DNA from: Oryctolagus cuniculus
Taxonomy: Eukaryota; Chordata; Mammalia; Lagomorpha; Leporidae
Assembly: GCF_964237555.1 (NCBI RefSeq)
Contig: NC_091432.1
Location: 42,279,031 to 42,343,030 of the forward strand
Reading direction: 5' to 3'
DNA length: 64,000 bases
Shown: one piece after another, positions 1-11,182 of the stretch
Layout: every line of letters begins with the position of its first letter
Numbering within the stretch: the first letter of the stretch is position 1
The notes under the pieces: generated by a model
The model's database searches: none
Seen by the model: the letters and a program-made list of their open reading frames with translations, nothing else
Told to the model about the DNA's origin: nothing
Position numbers and translations under genes: made by a program

Positions 1-850
1 TTGACTTTACCAATTGACACTCCTGTCTATGGCATCAGCAATCCCCCTATGCTCCAGTCATGAGTTTCCAAGGCTATGGAAGCCCTCTGAGTTCTCTGAC
101 TCTTGTTTAGACAAGGTCATAGTCAAAGTGGAGGTTCTCTCCTCCCTTCAGAGAAAGGTACCTCCTTCTTTGAAGACCTGTTCTTTCCACTGGGATCTCA
201 CTCACAGAGATCTTTTGCCAGAGTGTCTTGGCTTTCCATGCCTGAAATACTCTCATGGGCTTTTCAGCCAGATCCGAATGCCTTTAGGGCTGATTCTGAG
301 GCCAGAGTGCTATTTAGGACATCTGCCATTCTATGAGTCTGCTGAGTATCTCGCTTGCCATGTTGGATCACTCTCCCCTTTATTTATTCTATCGGTTAGT
401 GTTAGCAGGTACTAGACTTGTTTATGTGCTCCCTTTGACTCTTAGTCCTTTCATTATGATCAATTGTGAACTGAAATTGATCACATGGACTAGTGAGATG
501 GCATTGGTACATGCCACCTTGATGGGATTAAATTGGAGTCCCCTGGTATGTTTCTAACTCTACCATTTGGGGCAAGTCAGCTTGAGCATGTCCCAAATTA
601 TACATCTCTTCCCTCTCTTATTCCCACTCTTATGTTTAACAGGGATCACATTTCAGTTAAATTTCAACACTTAAGAATAACTGTGTATTAATTACAGAAT
701 TAAACCAGCCATATTAAGTAGAACAGACAAAAAAACTACTAAGAGGGATAACATATCATGTTTCTCATCAACAGTCAGGGCTATGCTGATCAAGTCACCG
801 TTTCCCATAGTGTCCATTTCACTTCAACAGGTTTCCTTTTTGGTGTTCAG
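1..850 (-). other. L1-A 3' untranslated region (partial)
   Basis: These bases follow the ORF2 stop on the minus strand and align, in reverse complement, with 41640-42500 of L1-B, including the stretch near 42415 around CATAGCCTTGG. The several small open frames on the plus strand here are incidental. The terminal G-rich part and poly-A seen in L1-B (42700-42836) are missing only because the window ends. Confidence 0.85.
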
Positions 851-3800
851 TCAGTTGTCACCGATCAGGGAGAACATATGGTATTTGTCCCTTTGGGACT
901 GGCTTATTTCACTCAGCATGATGTGTTCCAGATTCCTCCATTTTGTTGCAAATGACTGGATTTCGTTGTTTCTTACTGCGGCATAGTATTCTAAAGAGTA
1001 CATATCCCATAATTTCCTTATCCAGGCTACCGTTGATGGGAATTTAGGTTGGTTCCAGGTCTTAGCTATTGTGAATTGAGCTGCAATAAACATTAGGCTG
1101 CAGACCGCTTTTTTGTTTGTCAATTTAAACTCCTTTGGGTAAATTCCAAGGAGTGGGATGGCTGGGTCGAACGGTAGGGTTACCTTCAGGTTTCTGAGGA
1201 ATCTCCAGACTGACTTCCATAGTGGCTTGACCAGTTTGCATTCCCAAAAACAGTGGGTTAGTGTTCCTTTTTCCCCACATCCTCGCCAGCATCTGTTGTT
1301 GGTAGATTTATGCATGGGAGCATTTCTCAGCGGGGTGAGGTGAAACATCATCGTGGTTTTGATTTGCATTTCCCTGATTGCTAATGACCTTGAACATTTT
1401 TTCATGTGCCTGTTGGCCATTTGGATTTCCTCTTTTGAAAAATGTCTATTGAGGTCCTTGGCCCATCTCTTAAGTGGGTTGTTGGTTTTGTTTTTGTGGA
1501 GTTTCTTGATCTCTTTGTAGATTCTGGTTATTAACCCTTTATCTGTTGCATAGTTTGCAAATATTTTTTCCCATTCCGTCGGTTGTCTCTTCACTCTCCT
1601 GACTGTTTCTTTTGCAGTACAGAAATTTCTCCATTTGATGCAATCCCAATAGTTAATTTTGGCTTTGACTGCCTGCGCCTCCAGGGTCTTTTCCAGAAAT
1701 TCTTTGCCTGTGCCAATATCTTGAAGGGTTTCTCCAATGTTCTCTAGTAACTTGATGGTGTCAGGTCATAGATTTAGGTCTTTAATCCATGTTGAGTGGA
1801 TTTTTGTGTAAGGTGTAAGGTAGGGGTCTTGCTTCATGATTCTGCACGTGGAAATCCAATTTTCCCAGCACAATTTATTGAATAGGCTGTCCTTGCTCCA
1901 GGAATTGGTTTTAGATCCTTGATCAAATATAAGTTGGCTGTAGATGTTTGGGTTGATTTCTGGTGTTTCAATTCTGTTCCATTGGTCTATCCATCTGTTT
2001 CTGTACCAGTACCATGCTGTTTTGATTACAACTGCCCTGTAGTATGTCCTGAAATCTGGTATTGTGATGCCTCCGGCTTTGTTTTTGTTGTACAAGATTG
2101 CTTTAGCTATTCGAGGTCTCTTGTGCCTCCATATAAATTTCAGCACCATTTTTTCTAGATCTGAGAAGAATGTCTGGTATCTTGATTGGTATTGCATTGA
2201 ATCTATAAATTGCTATTGTGAGAATGGACATTTTGATGATATTGATTCTTCCAATCCATGAGCATGGAAGATTTTTCCATTTCTTGGTATCCTCTTCTAT
2301 TTCTTTCTTTAAGGTTTTGTAATTTTCATCATAGAGATCTTTAACGTCCTTGGTTAAGTTTATTCCAAGGTATTTGATTGTTTTTGTAGCTATTGTGAAT
2401 GGGATTGATCTTAGAAGTTCTTCCTCAGCCATGGCATTGTCTGTGTATACAAAGGCTGTTGATTTTTGTGCATTGATTTTATACCCTGCTACTTTGCCAA
2501 ACTCTTCTATGAGTTCCAATAATCTCTTAGTAGAGTTCTTTGGGTCAACTAAATAAAGAATCATGTCATCTGCAAAGAGGGATTGTTTGAGTTCTTCCTT
2601 CCTAATTTGTATCCCTTTAATTTCTTTTTCTTGCCTAATAGCTCTGGCTAGAACCTGCAGAACTATATTGAATAGCAGTGGTGAGAGTGGACATCCCTGT
2701 CTGGTACCAGATATCAGTGGAAATGCTTCCAACTTTTCCCCATTCAATAGGATGTTGGCTGTGGGTTTTTCATAGATTGCTTTGATTGTATTGAGGAATG
2801 TTCTTTCCAAATCCAGTTTGCTTAGAGTTTTCATCATGAACGGGTTTTGTATTTTATCAAATGCTTTCTTGGCATCTATTGAGATAATCATATGATTTTT
2901 CTTCTGCAGTCTGTTAATGTGGTGTATCACATTGATTGTCTTGCGCACATTAAACCATCCCTGCATACCAGGGATAAATCCCACTTGGTCTGGGTGGATG
3001 ATCTTTCTGATGTGTTGTTGCATTCTATTGGCGAGAATTTTATTGAGGATTTTGCATCTATGTTCATCAGGGATATTGGTCTGTAATTCTATTTCAGTGC
3101 TGCATCTTTTTCCGGCTTAGGAATTAAGGTGATGCTGGCTTCATAGAAAGAATTTGGGAGGATTCCCTCTTCTTCGATTGTTCTGAATAGTTTGAGAAGA
3201 ATTGGAGTTAGTTCTTCTTTAAATGTCTGGTAGAATTCAGCAGTGAATCCATCTGGTCCTGGGCTTTTCTTTGTTGGGAGGGCCTTTATGACTGTTTCAA
3301 TTTCTGTCTCAGTTATGGGTCTGTTTAGGTTTTCTATGTCTTCATGGTTCAATTTAGGTAGGTTGCATGTGTCCAGGAATCTATCCATTTCTGATAGGTT
3401 TCCCTGTTTGATGGCATACAAGTCCTTGTAGTAATTTCTGATGATTCTTTTTTATTTCTGTGGTGTCTGTTGTTACATTTCCTTTTTCATCTCTGATTTT
3501 ATTGATTTGGGTCTTTTCTCTTCTTTTTTTAGTTAGTTGGGCCAATGGGGTGTCAATTTTGTTTATTTTTTCAAAAAACCAGCTCCTCGTTTGGCTGATT
3601 TTTTGGAATGTTTTTCTTGATTCAATCCTGTTGATTTCTTCTCTGATTTTAATTATTTCTCTTCTCCTACTAGATTTGGGTCTGGTTTGCTGTAGGTTTT
3701 TTAGATCCTTGAGGTGAATTGAAAGCTCATCTATTTGGTGCCTTTCCAATTTCTTGATGTAGGCACCTATTGATATAAACTTTCCTCTTAACACTGCTTT

Positions 3801-4673
3801 TGCTGCGTCCCATAAGTTTTGGTATGTTGTGCTGTTATCCTCATTTACTTCTAGAAAGTTTTTGATTTCTCTTTTGATTTCTTCTATGACCCCTTGTTCA
3901 TTCAGGAGCATGTTGTTCAATCTCCATGTGTTTGCGTATGCTCTAGGGATTCCTGAGTTGCTAATTTCCAACTTCATTCCTTTATGGTCTGAGAAGCCGC
4001 ATGGTATGATTCTAATTCTTTTGAATTTGCTGAGACTTGCTTTATGGCCTAGTATGTGGTCAATCCTAGAGAAGGTTCCATGTACTGCTGAGAAGAATGT
4101 AAAATCTTTAGCTGTAGGATTGAAAGTTCTGTATATATCTGTTAGATCCATTTGGGCTATAGTGTCATTTAAATCTACTGTATCCTTGTTGATCTTCTGT
4201 CCTATTGATCTGTCTATTTCTGAGAGTGGAGTATTGAAGTCCCCCAGTACTATTGTATTGGGGTCTAAGTCTCCCTTTAAGTCCATTAATAAATCTTTTA
4301 GATAAACTGGTGCCCTGTAGTCAGGTGCATATACATTGATAATTGTTATATCTTCTTGTTGTATTGATCCCTTAATCATTATATAGTGCCCCTCTTTGTC
4401 TCTCTTAACAGTTTTTGTGGTAAAGTTTATGTTGTCCGATATTAAGATGGCTACGCCCACTCTTTTTTCATTTCTGTTGGCATGGTATACCTTTTTCCAG
4501 CCTTTCACTTTCAGTCTGTATGGATCTTTGTTAGAAAGATGTGTTTCTTGTAAGCAGCAAATAGATGGGTTTTGTTCATTAACCCAATCACCCAATCGGT
4601 GTCTTTTAACTGGACAGTTCAGGCCATTCACGTTCAATGTGACTAATGATAAGTGGTAACTTTGCCCTGCCAT
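851..4673 (-). pseudogene. L1-A ORF2 (endonuclease-reverse transcriptase), disrupted
   Basis: About 1,274 codons from ATG at 4673 to the stop at 851, close to the usual L1 ORF2 length. The first 430 codons (4673-3381) are open and hold the AP-type endonuclease: TLNVNGL, LQETH, GDFNTPLS, RIDHILG and SDHKGM are all visible. The reverse-transcriptase core follows in 2103-3023, with FADDMILYL and the upstream RQGCPLSPLLFN block. The C-terminal Cys-rich segment (CWRGCGEKGTLTHCFWEC) lies in 851-1594. Lesions seen: a frameshift in an A-tract near 3450, TAG at 3089, a one-base loss near 3040, a two-base loss near 2176 compared with L1-B, and TGA at about 1766. The protein would nick DNA and prime reverse transcription if intact; this copy cannot make it. 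Confidence 0.95.
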
Positions 4674-4754
4674 TTGCCAAAGATAAGTTCTAATATATGC
4701 TTTGAATTCCCTGTTATCTTTTGCTGTGAGGTTTCCTTCCTTGGTTTCCTTCCT

Positions 4755-5780
4755 TTACCTTCTTTCATATTGATGATCGTGTTTCTGTGTTTCTGTGTGT
4801 AACACATCTTTAAGCATCTGTTGCAGGGCTGGACGAGTGGCAACAAATTCTTTCAATTTCTGTTTGCTATGAAAAGTCTTTATTTCACCTTCATTCACAA
4901 ATGATAGCTTTGCAGGATATAATATTCTGGGCTGGCAGTTGTTCTCTCTTAGTACCTGGGCTATATCTCGCCATTCCCTCCTAGCCTTTAGAGTTTCTGA
5001 TGAGAATTCAGCTGTGAGTCTGATTGGAGATCCTCTGAGAGTAATCTGACGTTTCTCTCTTGCACATTTTAGGATCTTTTCTTTATGTTTCACTGTGGTA
5101 AGTTTAATTACAACGTGTCGTGGTGAGGATCTCTTTTGGTCGTGTTTATTAGGGGTTCTGTGAGCTTCCTGTACTAGGATTTCTCTGTCCTTCTCCAAAC
5201 CTGGGAAATTTTCTGCTAATATCTCACTAAAAAGGCCTTCTAATCCTTTCTCCCTCTCCATGCCTTCAGGAACTCCTAAACCCGAATGTTGGGTTTTTTA
5301 ATAGTATCCTGCAGATTCCTGACAATATGTTTTAGATTTCTAATTTCCTCTTCTTTTCTTTGGTCTGACTGTATCCTTTCCTGTTCTCTGTCTTCTAAGT
5401 CCGATATTCTCTCTTCTGCTTCACCCATTCTGTTTGTAAGGCTCTCTATTGTGTTTTTCATTTGATCTATTGAATTCTTCACTTCAGTCACTATCACAGT
5501 TTCCTGTTGTACTAGTTGTTTCGTTTCATTTTGATTCCTCCTTAATATTTCATTTTCACGAGAGAGATTTTCTATCTTGTCCATTAAGGATTTCTGTAGT
5601 TCAAGAATTTGTTTTTGAGAACTTCTTAATGTTCTTATCAATTTTTTTGAGATCTGCTTCTTGCATTTCTTCTATGTCATCATCTTCATAATCTTGAATT
5701 GGGGTGTCTTTTTCATTTGAGGGCGTCATGGTGACTTCCTTGTTTTTATTACCTCGGTTTTTGCATTTGTTATTTGGCAT
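4755..5780 (-). pseudogene. L1-A ORF1 (RNA-binding protein), two frameshifts
   Basis: About 340 codons when the frames are followed, close to the known ORF1p length. I place the start at ATG 5780 (MPNNKCKNRGNKNKE); the frame is open a little further upstream but without an ATG. A coiled-coil segment spans roughly 5276-5640 (SLMDKIENLSREN to SDLEDREQERIQ). The RNA-binding and C-terminal domain is in 4755-5261, with ARREW and YPAKLSF as in other mammalian L1 ORF1 proteins. The frame shifts once at an A-run near 5641-5649 and again just after PNIRV near 5263. ORF1p normally coats L1 RNA as a trimer; this copy encodes only pieces. Confidence 0.92.
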
Positions 5781-6346
5781 ATTGGAGATATTTGGTTTCT
5801 TCACTGTGGTGCTTTTTCTTGTTATACTATGACTCTAGATTAAGTGGACTATCTGTTTTTGATGGAGCCTTAGGGCTTGAGATGGGTGTGGCCTGAGAGC
5901 TCTGTTTGGTGTGCCACAGATGACACTCCCAGGTTAGGCGTGGTAAATCTCTCTCTCTCTTTCTTTTTTTTTGATTCAAAAGGGAAGTAATTCCGCACAG
6001 CTGAACGAAGTTGGAGGTAGTCAGCAGGCAAATGATATACCCACAGGAGCCAGAGATCGGAAGCTCTTTCCCAAGGACCACACAGGGAATCCGTTCGGCC
6101 CTCAGAGTGGGCTCAAATTCTCCTTCAGTCTCCCACTGGGTTGCCAAAGTTACAGAATTGTAGCATCTCTGGAGAGTGCTCACGTGAATTCCATGAGTTC
6201 TCTCCCCCACCGTCTCTTTTTTCACAGTCTCAGTTCAGTAGCACCACAAATTTACTAGGTCCTAATCTCCTGTTAATTCGCCCCTCCCAGAGTCAGGTTT
6301 TTCTGCTAGGCTCAGGGCCGGTGCAGACCTGAGGTCGCTCTGCTTA

Positions 6347-6367
6347 TGACGTATGTCCAAGATGGCG
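6347..6367 (+). promoter_or_regulatory. CRE-like (TGACGTAT) plus inverted YY1-like motif
   Basis: TGACGTAT at 6347-6354 is followed three bases later by CAAGATGGCG at 6358-6367. Both lie in the L1-A 5' UTR, and the YY1-like core is opposite in direction to the one at the 5' end. The motifs are exact; their use by the element is inference. Confidence 0.45.
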
Positions 6368-6770
6368 CCTGCTCTTTGTCTTGCTCGCCCTTGAGAGGTG
6401 AGCGGAGAGAGAGAAACCCGTGTCCATACCAGTCACCTTTTTTTTTTTTCTCTCTCTCTCTTCCAGTTATCCTGGTGAACTTCCCCCCCACCCAGGGGTC
6501 GTTCCCTCTAGTCTCCTCTCTCCGCTTGCCTGCTGGTGTCTCGGGCTATTGAGGTTCGGCTCACCTCGCGTTCCAGTGCTGGTGTGTTGAGTCTGCTGCT
6601 GGTGTCCCGAACTGTGGGCTCCCACACTCTCCATGCAGGTCCGCTGTGAATCATGCGTTCCGGAAGAGTTTCTTCTGCTGTTTCCTCCCCTACTCTTCCT
6701 TGAACCTGCAGTATCTCCACTTTTATTAAACTATCTCTCCCCGGACTATCAGTGTGCTCCCTTCCTATTC

Positions 6771-6780
6771 CGCCATCTTG
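6771..6780 (-). promoter_or_regulatory. YY1-like site at L1-A 5' end
   Basis: The minus strand reads CAAGATGGCGGAATAGGA within the first bases of the element. Primate L1s have nearly the same string at the same place, where YY1 fixes the transcription start. That function is inferred from the human element. Confidence 0.65.
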
Positions 6781-6806
6781 CCTCCACCTCACTTTAGCTA
6801 TTTATT

Positions 6807-7146
6807 TTTAAAAGATTTATTTATTTATTTGAAAGGACAGTTACATGGAAGGGGGGAGAAGATTTTCCATCTGCCGATTCACTCCCCAAATGGCCTTAAT
6901 GGCTGGAACTGGGGAACTGGTCCCATCTGAAGCTGTTCCGGTGAATCTAGGAGCCAGGGGCTTCTCCCAGGTCTCCCACGTTGGTGGAAGGACCCAAGGA
7001 CTTAGGCCATCTTCAGCTGCCTTCCCATGTGCATTAGCAGTGACTTGGGTAGGAAGTGGAGTAGCAGGGACTTGAACTGGGTGTCCATAGGAGATGCCCA
7101 CGCTGCAGATATCAGCTTTACATTCTATGCCATGGTGTCAGCCCTG
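6807..7146 (-). mobile_element. CSINE
   Basis: Reads as tail (AAAGATTTATTTATTTATTT) to head (GGTGTCAGCCCTG). It lies only about 15 bases from the L1-A 5' end, so it is the immediate upstream neighbour of the L1 promoter. The body is moderately diverged, with GGGGAACTGGTCCC where the usual GGGCTGGGCCAGTCC-like block stands. Confidence 0.88.
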
Positions 7147-7414
7147 AATTCTTAAAATAAATTAGAAAAAATGCATCATTTAAAATTCAATACTTTTGCT
7201 CTTCACTGTCTGTGGAAAGTGCAATGCAATAAAATGTTTTTATGCAAGAAAAGGAATTAACATGAAAAAAGTCATGAATGCCTCCTTAAATTCTTATGTA
7301 TTAAATTTGTGTAGCACAACTTTCATTTGGCCTACTGAATGATTGTTGATTTGTGAATGCAGCCAGTTGAAGAAGACAGGAAGGCAATTGCCAGTACATG
7401 TGCTTAGAATATGT

Positions 7415-8227
7415 CTTTAAGGCAGGTTTATTGAAATATAATTTACAGATGAATAGTGAGCTCCTCTGGGAGCACAGTTCTACAAATCTAGTAAAAAATA
7501 TACACTTAAGTAAACATTGTGACAGAAGAAATACAGAATATTTCCATCACACCCAAAAAGATCTCTTGTGCCCCTCTATAATCAGTCTACTCCCTTCTTT
7601 TCATTCCTAGAAACAACATATCTATTTTCAGTTGCAATATTTCTACCTTTTTCTACAATGTAATATAGATGGACTGATACAATGTGGAATGTTGAGTTTT
7701 TTTTTTTTTACTTAAATAATGTTTTTTGTTGTGAAATACACATTGTTGGTTGTAGCTTTATGTGTACATATCATAGGAACACAGCTTTTTAAAAATTTGA
7801 TATAAAATAAATTTCACACTCAAAAATATAATTAGAGAAGTTTCATATATGTACTTATTAGAGAAAACATTACTAAATTAAGATTATGAACATTTCGACC
7901 ACCCTGAAAATTGTCCTATTTTTCCTTTGTGAGCCCTTTATTCTGCCCTGACCTGGTTTCTATCAACACTTAACCACTTTCTCTGACTAGAGAAGCTTGA
8001 TTTTAAGAATTTTCGGTAAAAGAGAGCTATATAATATGTAGTATTTTGTTACATGCATATTTTATTTTTAGATTTAATTGAATTATTAAATATATAGTTT
8101 ATTTCTTTTAACTGCACTTTAGAATTCCTAGGATTTTGTTTATTGAAGTATCACAATTTATTTATCCATTTACCTGTTTCTGCACATTAAAACATTTTCA
8201 ATTTTTGGACAACACAATTTTTTTTAA
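7415..8227 (-). mobile_element. Old L1 fragment(s), 3' UTR and ORF2 end
   Basis: TTATTGAAATATAATTTACAG and ATTTCCATCACACCCAAAAAG match the reverse-strand 3' region of old mammalian L1s. ACAATTTATTTATCCATTTACC near 8153 matches the ORF2 3' portion. A second 3'-like start near 7770 suggests two fragments or an internal duplication. It is heavily decayed with no open frame. Confidence 0.6.
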
Positions 8228-8558
8228 TTGAGAAGAGATTTATTTATTTGTTTACTTGAAAGACAGAATGACAAAGAGAGAGCAAGAGACATTGAAATCT
8301 TCCATCTGCTGCTTCACTCCCCAAATGCCTGCAATGGACATGACTGGGCTGGGCCAGAGCCAAGAGCCCAGAACTCCATCCAAGTCTCCTTTATAGATAG
8401 CAGGGGCCCAAATACTTGGACCATCATTTGCTGTTTTCCCAAGCACTTCAGCAGGGAGCTGGATTGGAAGTGGAATAGCTGGGACTTGATTTTAACACTC
8501 GGATATTGGATATCTGCGTTGCAGGTGGTGGTTTAACTTGCTGAACCTCAACACTGAC
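8228..8558 (-). mobile_element. CSINE inside old L1 debris
   Basis: Tail AAGAGATTTATTTATTTG at the left, head AACCTCAACACTGACC at the right. It interrupts old L1 sequence, so it is younger than that copy. The tRNA-like head is mutated (TTAACTTGCTGAACC). Confidence 0.85.
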
Positions 8559-9039
8559 CAAAAATTTAATTTCATTGTATTGGTTTGTGACTGGTTCTTG
8601 AGTGTGCAATTTTGAGTAGTAGTGGATTTCACTTCATAGTGGGTGCAAACAAATGAAGCCAGAGTGTGATAGATGAGAGCTCATAGCAAGTGGTCTCAGT
8701 ATACACACATAAGCTTGAGCATATTATGTCATAAGCATTTAAGCTAAATACTTTAACATTGGATATGCAGCGGTGGCTGAAGTACCTCTAACTTAATGTC
8801 TTTTCTTTTTCTGTCTCATTTTTCTGTAATGGAAAGTATATTGTGTCCTCCATTGTGTCATTTAGCAGTACGTTTAGACTGTTGACCTAAAAGCTGACTT
8901 GTCTGTTGTACATTACACTTGAGCTTAGCCGGACAAAAGAGTTCCCAGATATCTGTATTTGAGGGTGAAGAGGATGAGATGGCAGAATCTATTCATGTTG
9001 CATCTGAGACCTAGTTTTGAAAGACAGAGCTGTTTGGAT
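8559..9039. other. Unassigned stretch between two old L1 segments
   Basis: About 480 bases with no recognised repeat or long open frame. L1 homology stops before it and resumes at about 9040, so it may be an unrecognised insertion in the old L1 or host sequence between two fragments. Confidence 0.4.
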
Positions 9040-9540
9040 AACACAAAGATTTATGAACATTTATGTGCATACGTGTGTAGACACTTTCCTTTTGTTCTTT
9101 GGTAATATTTAAAAGTAGATTGACTAACTCAAATGATAGGAAATATTTAACTTTTATGAAACTGCTAGACAATTTTCCAAAGTGGTGATGTTATTTTATA
9201 GATTATCCATTAATGTTTGAAAGTTCTAGTTGCTCTATACCCTTGACAAAACTAGATATGATAAGAACTCTAAATTTTATCTATTATAGCAAGCATGCAG
9301 GACTATCTGGTGTGATTTTGATTCATATTGCCCTGATGGCTAATGGTATCAAACATCTTTTAGATGTAATTATTTACCTTCCACATAACTTAGCATTTTG
9401 TTCTTCTTTTACAAATGATTTTGCTGTTCTTAATCATCATGTACTATTGGTTTTATATTTCCATTCAGAATAATTTTCCTTCAACTTGGAGAATATCTTT
9501 TAGCATTTCTTAATATGGCAATATGCTGTTTATGAATTAT
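9040..9540 (-). mobile_element. Old L1 ORF2 fragment
   Basis: GAACATTTATGTGCATACG, CAATTTTCCAAAGTGGTGATG and CATATTGCCCTGATGGCTAATGG occur in order and follow reverse-strand ORF2 of ancient L1s. The 86-codon open frame at 9213-9473 on the opposite strand is incidental. Confidence 0.65.
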
Positions 9541-10087
9541 TTCTATTTTTGAGTGTCTAAAAGTTATTGATTCCATTTGCTGTCCACAAATGCTAATCAG
9601 TTATCTTTTTTTTTATTTTAGTTTCAATTCATTCTAATGTTTGAAATACATATTTTAAATTTATAATCATCTCTTTGGATAATATTTTGTTGCCTTATGT
9701 AGGTGGAGAAACTTTCAGTTAAATGTTTCTTCCTATTTTTGTACTGTTTGATCATAAATTTTACTTTCACATGTCATAAACACTGAAATTCTGTTACTAA
9801 TTTTGTTTCCAACATTCAATCATTATTAAGATTGATTTAAAATAATTAGAATGTTCCTTGCATACTTAAATGCTATGTTGCTATTTCTGGAATGGCACAT
9901 TTCTTTGTATAGAGCTAAGTCTCAGATATCATAAGTGTTTTGCCTGATAATTTTTCTATAACATATCTTGTAACTCAACTGTGCTAACCATCAGTGTTTT
10001 TTAATATTTTTTTCTTAAAAAATGATCCCACTTACATTTTTGAAGTATATTTCCCTAGATGTCAAATACTATAGAGAGTACAACTAT
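9541..10087. other. AT-rich unassigned sequence
   Basis: I see no recognisable repeat, open frame or RNA gene. It may hold more of the same old L1, too decayed to call by eye. Confidence 0.4.
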
Positions 10088-10450
10088 TTCTCAAATTATG
10101 ATAAACATCATGGTTAAAATATTATATGTCAAAATTTATTTAATATACCTACTATAGCAAACATCAGAGCTTAGCCTAACATACCTCAAACAGGCCCCAA
10201 ACACTAACACTCAGAGTTGGAAAATCAACTAACAGAAAGACTACTGTATTACAAAGTGTTGAATATTTCATGTGGATGACTGGAAGCTGAGGATTACTGC
10301 TGCTGTTGAACATCACGAGAGATTCTTTACCACATATTGGTATACAGGAAAAAAATCGTCCAAATCAAAATTTTGAACTAAGCTTTCTGCTAAGTGGATA
10401 CTGCACCATAGCGAAGTCAAAAAATTGTAAAGGGAGCCATTGATAGTTTC
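10088..10450 (+). mobile_element. Probable non-autonomous DNA transposon relic
   Basis: AGCTTAGCCTAACATACCT, AAGTGTTGAATATTTCATG and CACCATAGCGAAGTCAAAAA occur in the order I remember for an abundant mammalian MITE-like element whose ends read like TAAGTCGAAAAATCGTAAG. The terminal repeats are too decayed to prove it. I do not assign a family name. Confidence 0.5.
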
Positions 10451-11077
10451 CATGTTTCTTTGAGTGATATAGCAGTCAGATTTCTCATTATTACACCTTA
10501 TTTTCCCAATTTGGTGTTTTCAGCAAGTTCTTACTACCTCCCCAAATTACAAAAGAGAATGGTACCTGGTGAAGTAATTATAGGAAGATTTCATGAGACA
10601 GAAAAATAACAAACATTACTGATTCCCATTTCACATTGTTTGTGTTCAGCTACATGGTTGCAATTAGTTCAAGGGCAGCTGAGACATGTTGTTTTGCTAT
10701 GTTAAGGGAAAAGACAAAACAGTCTTTGATTATATATATTCATCCCTACTGCACAATATTTTTTCTAATGATTTAAATATTCATTCCCCCCTCTTACCAC
10801 ACTGAACAATCATATTTACCCCTGTTCCAACACTATAGCAAACACAACTATAGCAAGCTCAGAGTTCAAGGTCTTAAAATGATATTCAGTCTTCTGCAAT
10901 AGTGTGAGATAATGCCCTTTTATGTCTGGTAACCTAAGAATGAAAAAAAATAACTACCATATATTTACCTTTTGTACACACATATATATGTATAAATTAT
11001 ACTCACATATGCAGATGTGGAACTGGGATGAAAAGTCCACCATATATAATAATAGCAATAAATCTTTCCATTCATAC

Positions 11078-11182
11078 AGACAGCAAGAGAGACAGCAACA
11101 GAGCCAGAGAGAGACAGAGAGAGAGAAACACAGAGAGACAGAGTGACAGAGATAGAGAGAGAGAGACAGAGAGAGTGAGAAG
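11078..11182 (+). repeat. GA/GACA-rich simple repeat
   Basis: An imperfect run of AGAGACAG and AGAGAG units, nearly all purine apart from scattered C and T. Long open frames on both strands here come from the low complexity. Confidence 0.85.

Larger units (their letters stand above)
1..6790 (-). mobile_element. L1-A: near full-length LINE-1, 3' end off window
   Basis: This is a LINE-1 read right to left: 5' UTR, ORF1, an 81-base spacer, ORF2 and a 3' UTR running past base 1. The 5' terminus near 6790 carries a CAAGATGGCG motif, as primate L1 starts do. Comparison with the 3' half of L1-B (41416-42826) shows that roughly the last 340 bases of the 3' UTR lie outside the window. Both ORFs carry frameshifts or stops, so the copy cannot encode intact proteins. 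It is the longest single feature here and the reference for reading L1-B. Confidence 0.95.
5805..6790 (-). promoter_or_regulatory. L1-A 5' UTR / internal promoter
   Basis: About 1 kb between the ORF1 start and the element's 5' end, clearly more GC- and CpG-rich than its surroundings, with a polypyrimidine run at 6439-6462. By family knowledge the L1 5' UTR is a Pol II promoter that begins transcription at its first base. The sequence shows a YY1-like motif at the extreme 5' end and a CRE/YY1-like pair in the interior. Being full-length at this end, the copy could still start transcription toward decreasing coordinates, although its ORFs are dead. Confidence 0.8.

Noticed and set aside
3829..4305. 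A 158-codon plus-strand frame opposite L1-A ORF2
   Set aside because: Antisense shadow of a conserved ORF2 region; no independent support.
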